This document shows, in pieces, positions 25,301-34,300 of a DNA stretch of 64,000 bases. Within the stretch, counting starts at the first letter, position 1. Each line of letters opens with the position of its first letter. The notes under the pieces are model-generated. The model had not been told where the DNA came from, did no database searches, and saw nothing but the letters and a program-made list of their open reading frames with translations. The stretch lies in the NCBI RefSeq assembly GCF_001577835.2, contig NC_029521.1, positions 21,172,470 to 21,236,469 of the forward strand, written 5' to 3'. The stretch is from Coturnix japonica. Its lineage: Eukaryota; Chordata; Aves; Galliformes; Phasianidae. The position numbers were made by a program, and so were the translations under genes.

Positions 25301-28300
25301 ACACACCAGCCTCGGGCTATACACCATTCATTAACCTTTTCTCATTTGGGGCACCTAGTGAAACTCAAATGAGCTTGCCTTCCCAGCAAGCAAGTTTATA
25401 GTGCTTACACAAGCACTGGAAGCCACTCTTGTATGTGCAAAATATTCCTCAAATGTTCCTCAAAGTCTCCTCACATCACATTGCTCCACACCAGAAGATG
25501 CCAATAAAGGAACCTCTGTCAATATGAATATTATAGCCACCACAAAAATGGTGGGAGAACTTAGTACTCATTAGTGACTCCCTTATTTGCTTTATGCTCA
25601 AATGGTTTCTGACCTGCAGAAGCTGCAGTGGCATTCAGGGCTGAAGAGCTTGGTGACAGATTGTTTTGAACTCCAAACACTGCAAAGAAAAATAATGCAA
25701 TGGGAGTTAGAGAAGTTCTGCAGTGCAGGTAGTGCTCTGGCTGAAAACAAAATAAAATCAGTGATAGTAATGATGACCTCAGAGAATCCTGTTGGTTAGA
25801 AATCACCCTTAGAGCTTCCAAGAAATTGTGTCAGCTAGCTGGAGGCATCACAATTCTAAGCAGTCCTGTTCAGTACCTTCCTTACAAAACATTTTTCCTT
25901 AGATCACCTTGCTGTATAAAATATTATTGGTCCAGGCCAATTAACAGTGACTATTTTAAAATATCATCTCAGGTTAGATTGGAAATCCACTCCCATGGCT
26001 GCGTGGACAATTCCAAAGGTATGGGACCTGGGAAAGCAAGTACATTTTGGAAACCTGTATGGTGTGGAGGAAGTTTAATGAGACAACTGCACACACTGTG
26101 CATCAAAGTACTGTCCGGAAAGAAGCTAACACTTGAAAGTGGTGCCTTCAGTACCAGAATCAGCATGGCAATGCCAATTGTAGTTTACAGACTGCTTTTA
26201 TACACCCTGTTCTCCACCAATTCAGAGAACCTGCATGATGGCATTACACTGAGTAAGAAAAATGTGACTGTGTAAGAAAGAGAAGTACTCTTGTGACATG
26301 GAACAGTGTCAACCAAAAGTAGTAAGTCAAGTGAATTTAAGAGTAATTATAGGGAAAACTGACAGCAATGGGCCTTAATGGATTATGACACATTAGTTTA
26401 ACTTCTAGGGGGTTACCTTGAGTTGTGCTGGGGATAAAACAGGTTGTTTCAAAAGACAAATTTCTAAACTCACTACCTAAATAAAAGTAGTTAGGACCTA
26501 ATGTCAGCTATACAGCATATACCAGAATAAATCCTCTGTAACCAGAGAATAACTGTGGTGTGTCGACAAGCTGCTGACATACAGATGAGGAAAGAGGAGA
26601 AATAAAATAATATGGGCAATATTTCATTGCGCATGTCTGGAAGGACTGTGGCACTCTGAAAGTGTGAAGGGAAGAAGAGAAAAATCTGACCTGTTGAGGA
26701 AGTGCTCAGGCCTGTGTTCAGAGCATGACTGCTAGGAGCCAGGTTATTTGGAACACCAAAAACTGTAAAAAGAGGAAATGGAACATTATCACCTCTACAA
26801 CCCATGGAAATTAAGAATAAGGACCACCTGAAAAAGTAGTTAGTACAGTTCTGTATAATTGCACAGAGGAAAGATATTGAAAATTGTGACCCAAACCACT
26901 CCTTTACTGAACTCACTAAGTTGAGAAAAACCTATATCGGACAAATTGCAATCATGAGATAACGTGAGAAAGCAAAGCTTTTACTAGTATGCTATTATAA
27001 AGTTTCTTGTGCTTTCTTTTTTTTTTTTTTTTTTACTGTAACTGCATCCCTGGCATTTGGAAGTGGGTCTTACAAGTTATAATCACTGCCAACACTGATT
27101 GATTAGATTTTAATGTTAGAGGTTCGCACAGTTAGGACTAGTTTTTCTTACAATTGGCCAAGATAATTCAAATTTCACTAGTCTAAAACTAGTTTTGATA
27201 GATAGTCTGGCCTCATTTAAGTAAATAATAAAGTTATCTTAACATTTCAGAGATGAATCAGGCAGTTAGGACAGTTGATCCTCACAACAAAGGACTTTCA
27301 AGTACAAACAACATAGAAGAAAAAGCACAGAATTACAGAAAAGCAGGGAATAAACAAGCCTATCCTCTCTGCCACCTCAGTTCTTGCCTCATTTTAATTC
27401 TTCTAAATGTACAGATAAGAGCACTGCTATTAACCCAGTTTCAGTGTGGAGTTTTGTCCTTATAGACTCAGAGGTCCAGGTAGCTTACCTGATCCTGTAG
27501 AGTGAGACATAGCATTGATCAAGGAGGAGCTCTGGCCCATGCTGTTATGGTATCCTCCAAGGGAAGACCCAGCAGGCAGAGTTGAGGACCATGTGTATGG
27601 AGGGAGGGCTGTATTTAGTATAGTTGTATCATATGTCCCCGACACTGTAAAAAATAAAATAAAATTAAAAAAACAATAAACAGTAGGGACTAGTCTTAAG
27701 ACTTAGTATGCACTGTAGGTTTACATGGCAGAGAACTTAATTTGCCTTAAATTTCAATTACTTTTGTAGAGTCCACGCAACAACTCCAGGTTAATGTAGT
27801 ATAACTGATCTCAAATGCCAGCTGATTACAGCCCACTTGAATTTTAAAAAATGGGATAAAGACTAACTAGATAGCATGACCATTCACAAAACACTTCAAG
27901 AAGATTTCATTGTTTACAGACACTATGATACTGCAATAAAACATTTAATGTACTTCGGTCCACAATTCTGTTAGTCCTGGATGAGGAGACCTTGAAATTT
28001 TGCTTCCCACATGCATGGCTCTGGATCAAAATTCCCAGTTTTAGACAAAATTTTAGCCATCAGAAGGTAAAAAGGCATTGTTTGTTCCTAGATTCTGGTG
28101 GAGAACAGTGGAGTGAATACAAACACCACTGCCTCAAGCACCACAGTGAGGCTTATAATTAATGAAAGCTAGTTAATTATATTACTATCAAGTTCTACTG
28201 ATCTCTCAACCACCAGTATGGACAATAAATTGAACACAGAACCAAATGTTGTCTTCAGTGCTATTTTCATTTTGCTCCACAATAAGAAACCATACTGCTC

Positions 28301-31300
28301 TAAGACATTTACATAGAGCTCTTGTCTCTGCCAGAAGCACCTCTGAACAGTGTCAGCAGGATATGTCTTAATTTTATGGAAGTACACAATTCACCACCCA
28401 AAGATGGCCCTGGACAATCCTTTGGCATTTTGATCCTTTTTCTGTATCTGGGACAGAGACCATGCATTCATACTCTGATGTTCTTAACAGCTGAGAATTT
28501 TTATGGTAAAAAATGTTTGGAAGACTCCAGCATTGCTAACTATCCTCTGACACATACCTGACTGAGAGCTCTCAGTAACCATTTTTGTCTCCACCACAGC
28601 TTTTTTCGGTATTGGGAGGGTACTTGATGATGATCGAGTAGGGCTGCAGCTGGCTGATCGACTTCCTTTCAGTAAACGTTTTACATCATCCAACTCCGTC
28701 CCTGGCATGAAAAAAAAGCATCCAGATTTATCCAAAAGTCCTTGTTTCACTGAAGTGTAATCCTGCCCTGAGGATAAGCCATTCAGTGGAATTTACTCAG
28801 GAACATCTCAGAAGCTGTATTTTTCCGGAGGGCCACTGACATAACAAAACTTCATAGGTTGCATTTCAGGGACTAAGCTCAACTCTACTCCAGCAAGACC
28901 ACCATCTAACCCACAGCATGTTTCCTTGTTCAGTATGAAGTGATAAATGAAAGTTCTTACAGAAGGAATAAAGAATGACATGCTGCTACCCATCATTATG
29001 AAGACTGGATTCACAAGACACTGCAGGCATATCTAGAGCAGTACCTGATTCCCCAGAGTATAAGCTATGGCACTTACATCTGCCAGAGGGAGATGCACTC
29101 TGCAGCCGTACTCGTATTTCACTCTCTGTGAAGAGAAAGAAGCAGATCATGAATATGGAATGCAATATATTTATGCCCTGAACTGAGAATGAATCTTTTT
29201 AGCTGAAGTGAATTCCTCCCTTCCTGATGTCTGTGCTACCTTGCTGCTCGATCTAAGTAGCACTCATGGCACCTATTAATTTCTTCTAAATTGGCCTCGG
29301 TGACTTTGTTTTAGGATTAGATTTTAATGGTTTTAATTATAGAGAGCTGCATTTTATCCTGTGAATGCTTCTGTTGAAGTCAATAGTCCTTCAATGTAAT
29401 ACTTTACTTTACCAAATTTGCATTGAATAAAACTCTCAGGTCACAATCAGACATTTATTAATCCAACAATCTTTCCAGGTACTCCAGCTTATTACTTACT
29501 GACTTTTATCATTCACCACAAGAGACTACAGCATTAATCTGATTTGTTGGGAAAAGCCTTTGAGCTTACTACCTACGAGCAAGGACATGTGACTCGTGCT
29601 CCTTGAGATGAAATCTGACGGTGCACACACTCTAAAAGAAACACTGGCTTTGTCATTCAGCCAGAGAAGCTGATTGATAGATTGAGACAATTTTCTGAAG
29701 TTACATGAAATGCTGAAGCTGTTTCTCTGGTATCTTGTTTTATTACATATGGCCTAGTTCTGCTGGGAGGGATGTACTGTGCTAGAGGAGACTGTGAAGA
29801 TCTGAGGTAGAATAATTGGTAATTGTGGCATTCTCCAGAAGGAGAGTGCAAGAGCATACTTTGATTTATATCCACTGTCAAAATTAACTTGGATAAAATG
29901 ACATTGTAGTTTTTCCTCAAGCAACTGGGAACAGATATTAAACTCTTAACAGTAATATAACCCTCCTTTCCCCAGTGCTGTTAATAAATTACCAGAAAAG
30001 CTAAATGATTTAAACAACACAGTTTCACAGTGAGCTCACTAAGTAGATCGCAGCAAGTCCATAATTTCTTCAGCCTCTCCTTACCACCAGCATAAGATCA
30101 TTTCAGGGAAAGCCCTTATGGTTTCCAAAATAAATCTCAGGGAAAAACATGCATATGATTATTGTAAAAATACCAGAGTGAGGGTCATAGAGAATGGCTG
30201 GACTCAGTTCATGGTAGCGAACAGTTAAGATGATAAACTATGTTCTATGCCTCCAGAGTTCCAAGTCCCCAAGCAGACCCTACTTTCTGACACAGTGCTA
30301 ACTAACCACCATGACATTTTCACTGGAGTCCTTACGCTGAGCTTGTTTAAGCAACTGTTCACACATAAAATGGTTCACAACTGCAGTGGTGTAAATCCAG
30401 GTACTTCATCATACTCAAGACTTAAACCACTCTGATTCTAGATAATGAGTAGGTCCATCTGACACACCCTGAATCACATCAGAAAAAAAACAGATTAAAC
30501 TTCTAAAAGAAGAGTACCACTCACCTCGGCTTTGGCTTCGCCCTCGTGTGGATGCAGATGCTGTGAATATAAGAGTAAGAAAAGCTATATTAGGTTTTTA
30601 CTGCCTTTGACACCTCTGAAAATGAATACATCGATCTTTGGATCTTAGTCTGGATGCAGAAACTCAGGCAGTAAACTTCTTTACTTGAGGCACAGCTGGG
30701 AGGCACTGAAACCTCAGTTTTTTTGTCAGGACTTCTTTAGACCATCTCAAGGAGTGTGCACCACCTTAGTATTCCTGTACTAATTGCTGTTTTTGCTTGC
30801 TCACATAAATGTTATTCAGAGATAATGATCTTGCATTTCAATAAGCCAGTAGGAAGATAATAGGCCTGTTCACACCATCAGCCAGGGTCAGGCACTATGA
30901 AACCCTGCCTTTATTCCCTAAGCCAAAAAGACATCCACATCATATTGCTTCTCTACTTGAACTGAATATAAGAAGCATCCCAGAGTTTAGACAGGGCAAA
31001 CTCCTACCTGCTGACAATATTCAGTATAAATACAACACTTGATAGCCAGTTCATCTTTCCAATTACACCACATGAATATGTTGAAGTCTAAAAAAGAATA
31101 AGTGGTGGAGTATATCCAGAAATGGTTCGAAATCTTAAGGGACTGCACTTTCTTGCTTGGAGCTATTCCTCCAGGTATGGGGACAGCAGATGTTGTCAAG
31201 TGTCTTATGTTCTCCTGATCATGCTCTGTACCATGTTAGGGCCATCTAAAGAGTAGCTGAAGGTAGTAGATATGTTGCATTATACAGCCTCTGTTGGAAT

Positions 31301-34300
31301 CTGTACTAGTTTGAGACTCTGCTGTCAGCTGCATTAATATAATTTCCAGTAACTCCTCTGAAGTCACAGAGTTGCACTGGCTGTCCAACATAGAGGCAAC
31401 ATGCAGAAAGCCACCATAGTCACCAACTCACATGACCTTGTCATAATGTTCAGAGAGACAGTTCTGAAAAAAACATACCAAATTCTTTCCTGGGGAACTC
31501 TGGAGAAGAGTTAGCACTGGAGCTCCCTGCAAATAACAGAAATGTGTCATTAATACTTCATAGAATATCATCAAGAGCTTTCCAAACATATTCCTGGTAC
31601 CTGACTAATTCTACTGAGTAACAAACATCTCCATTCAAAAAGAGCTATTCAGGATTATATGAAATAGTTGCTAATGTCTATCAACAAATATATGCCACAA
31701 CTCCTCTTATAAATTATGGTTAATATAAATAAGACTCAATCATTAAAATCCCTTGTGGCTTATTTCCCAGCAAGACTACTATAGATGGGACTCTTGTGCT
31801 ATTCAGGACAATTCTGAATTAATGTGCTAAAAGTCCCAAGCGACCTCAGACTGCACAACATAGTGCCTCTTTTCTATGGCACATTCTGTGATACCTTCAT
31901 ATGTTGCATGGCGGTTGACATAGGTTTTTCTTTCAAATGTTGAGCCAGGTGATTTGGTGAGAGTTGAGCTAGGAGACTGTGTTTGTCTGTAGCCAGACGA
32001 TGATGAATTCAATCTACCACTTCCACCTATTGGCAAAACAAAACACTCTCAGCAAACTGAAGATATGACCTGCACATACACCCTGTATGTCCTGAGTACT
32101 TTATGTTGGTGTCTGAGCTAGACAGATCTCCATTAATATCTCAGAACTAGACGTGGGCAAAACAGACCATATTTGAATCTAACTCTGGCTGTCGTCAGCA
32201 TTCTCTGCAAAGAGGAATTTATCTACGTGGCTTAAAAATGACTTGTCAATGATTTCAATAACAGTGGCTTTTGGCTTAGGGGGATAAATGAGACATTTGT
32301 GCTGAGCAGGAGGACACCTGGCTCTAAATTGGCCTGAATTTTGGTTTGGATATAGAACCACCCATAAAATCCAGCGTTAAATGACAGTCTACAAAATCTT
32401 CAAGATGTTTAAACAAAATGCGGTAGTACTGGAGGATACCATTAACAAGGTGAGGGAAAGAAGAGATGAGCAAGCTTCCTTTCCAAAGCAACTACTAGCC
32501 CCAGTCTCACTTAGTCATGCCTTAGTCAGTCCATTTCCAGGAAATGTGACAGAGACATGAGTCAGGCCCAAGGCTGTTTGGAGATTATTAGCAGCTGTTG
32601 TGTTTAGACAGAGGAAAGTTTCCCTTCCTAGTTCATATCACTGCTGCGGGAAAAGAACTGGGCAGCCATAAAGAATGAGCAGTTTAAGGAAGGATCAGAC
32701 TCTTGATTGGACTCTTCTATGGAATCTAACATGGAGTATGATCAGAGTGGCAGGACAAGGGTAGCTCTGTGATGAGGGCAATATATGCATGCCTATCAGC
32801 AGGATCAGACTGATCAAACTGGTTACTGTTTAACTATCATTGTAAAAAGAGAACACCCTTGTGATCCCAAAGTGTTTTCTAACTCATTTTCACTTCTACA
32901 GGGATCTATTTTGTTTTGCACCTTTTCCACTTAATTGAGCAAAAACAACTACGGTTGCAAGTGGACTGTTGGAGACACTCTGCCAGCAGAGTGGGAAAGC
33001 AAAGATAATCAAATGTTCTGCAAAACTTTAAGAAGTTCAGATTCTTTTCTCTTCCTCCACACACTGAAAATAACTAACAAAAAAGATGCAATCCCACAGA
33101 GTCATTTAAGTTAGAGCTTTGAGAGATGGACACAGCTTTCAGTTACACTGGTGCCAGTCTAGACTATTAGATTGATATCTGCACCAGAGTTATGTCATAT
33201 TTGTCCAGAGGGGAGGTGATTCCACACTCTGGCCTTTAATTGAAGGAGCTGAGTGTATGTCAGGTCTATAGGGTATGCCTAATCCTCCATTTGAGCTTCC
33301 ATACTGCACTTTCCTCCCTTTGACTCGCCACCTTTTCTGGAAAATGGAGAATGATCCCTGTAAGGATTGTTATCCAGCCTGTCCCAGTGTGAGAGAGGTG
33401 TGCCAGAACGCTGGGTAGAAAGATTATTCTTCAGAAACCTTCACCGTGACAATCTGACAGCTCAGCAATTAATGTTGCTAGAGAGGAATTGTCTTTATGG
33501 AGTAGATAAGTACTGGTTTAGCATATCCAGAAAACACACAGGCCACTCAAAGTGCTAAGTCCATGGATACCCTGACAAGAAGATACACTTATGAAATTAT
33601 TTTATTCTACTCTACTATCATATTGTATTCTAACATCAGCAAGATCAACAAACATTAAATAAAGCCATCTTCTGAACAAAAGTGCTCAGAAAGACTGTGA
33701 TTTGGAAAACTTGAATGAAGAGAAATTTGATTTCCAAATGGCTCGAGGACAGCTGGAAAAGTGTTTTTCAAAGGTTACTGAAAACTACCCTGAAATCAAG
33801 TTTTCCCTGCAGAAAATGAGAACTTTGCCATTCACTCACCCATCACCAGCTTTAAGGAAGGAATACCTTTGCTTTGAGTATTTGCCTTCTCTACTTTAAG
33901 AAGCCCCATTTTGCTCACCCCTGACCTGAATCTCTCCTCAGCCCATTGATGCTGTTTTTGCTTTTTGTTACTGATATTTTCACTCCTTACTTGAAGTCAC
34001 ATAGCTGCTGCTATGGGTGTAAGACCTCTTTTCTACTCCACTTCCTCCAGTGTGGGACGATGTCTTGAGTCCACTACTGCTCCCTCCTTCTGGAATAGAT
34101 AGGACAAAATGAGATATTCTGTCAGGATTAATAATGAGAAGAACAAAAACACTACAAGACAAAGCAGAAGGTACCCAGAACTCAGTTTCAAGGACAGCTT
34201 CATGTCTGAAAATACATCAGAACTGCAGAGAAGTATCTCAGCAGAGCAGATAAGCATTCAAGATGCAGCTATGTAGTCAAGTTTTGATTCAGGCATGGGC

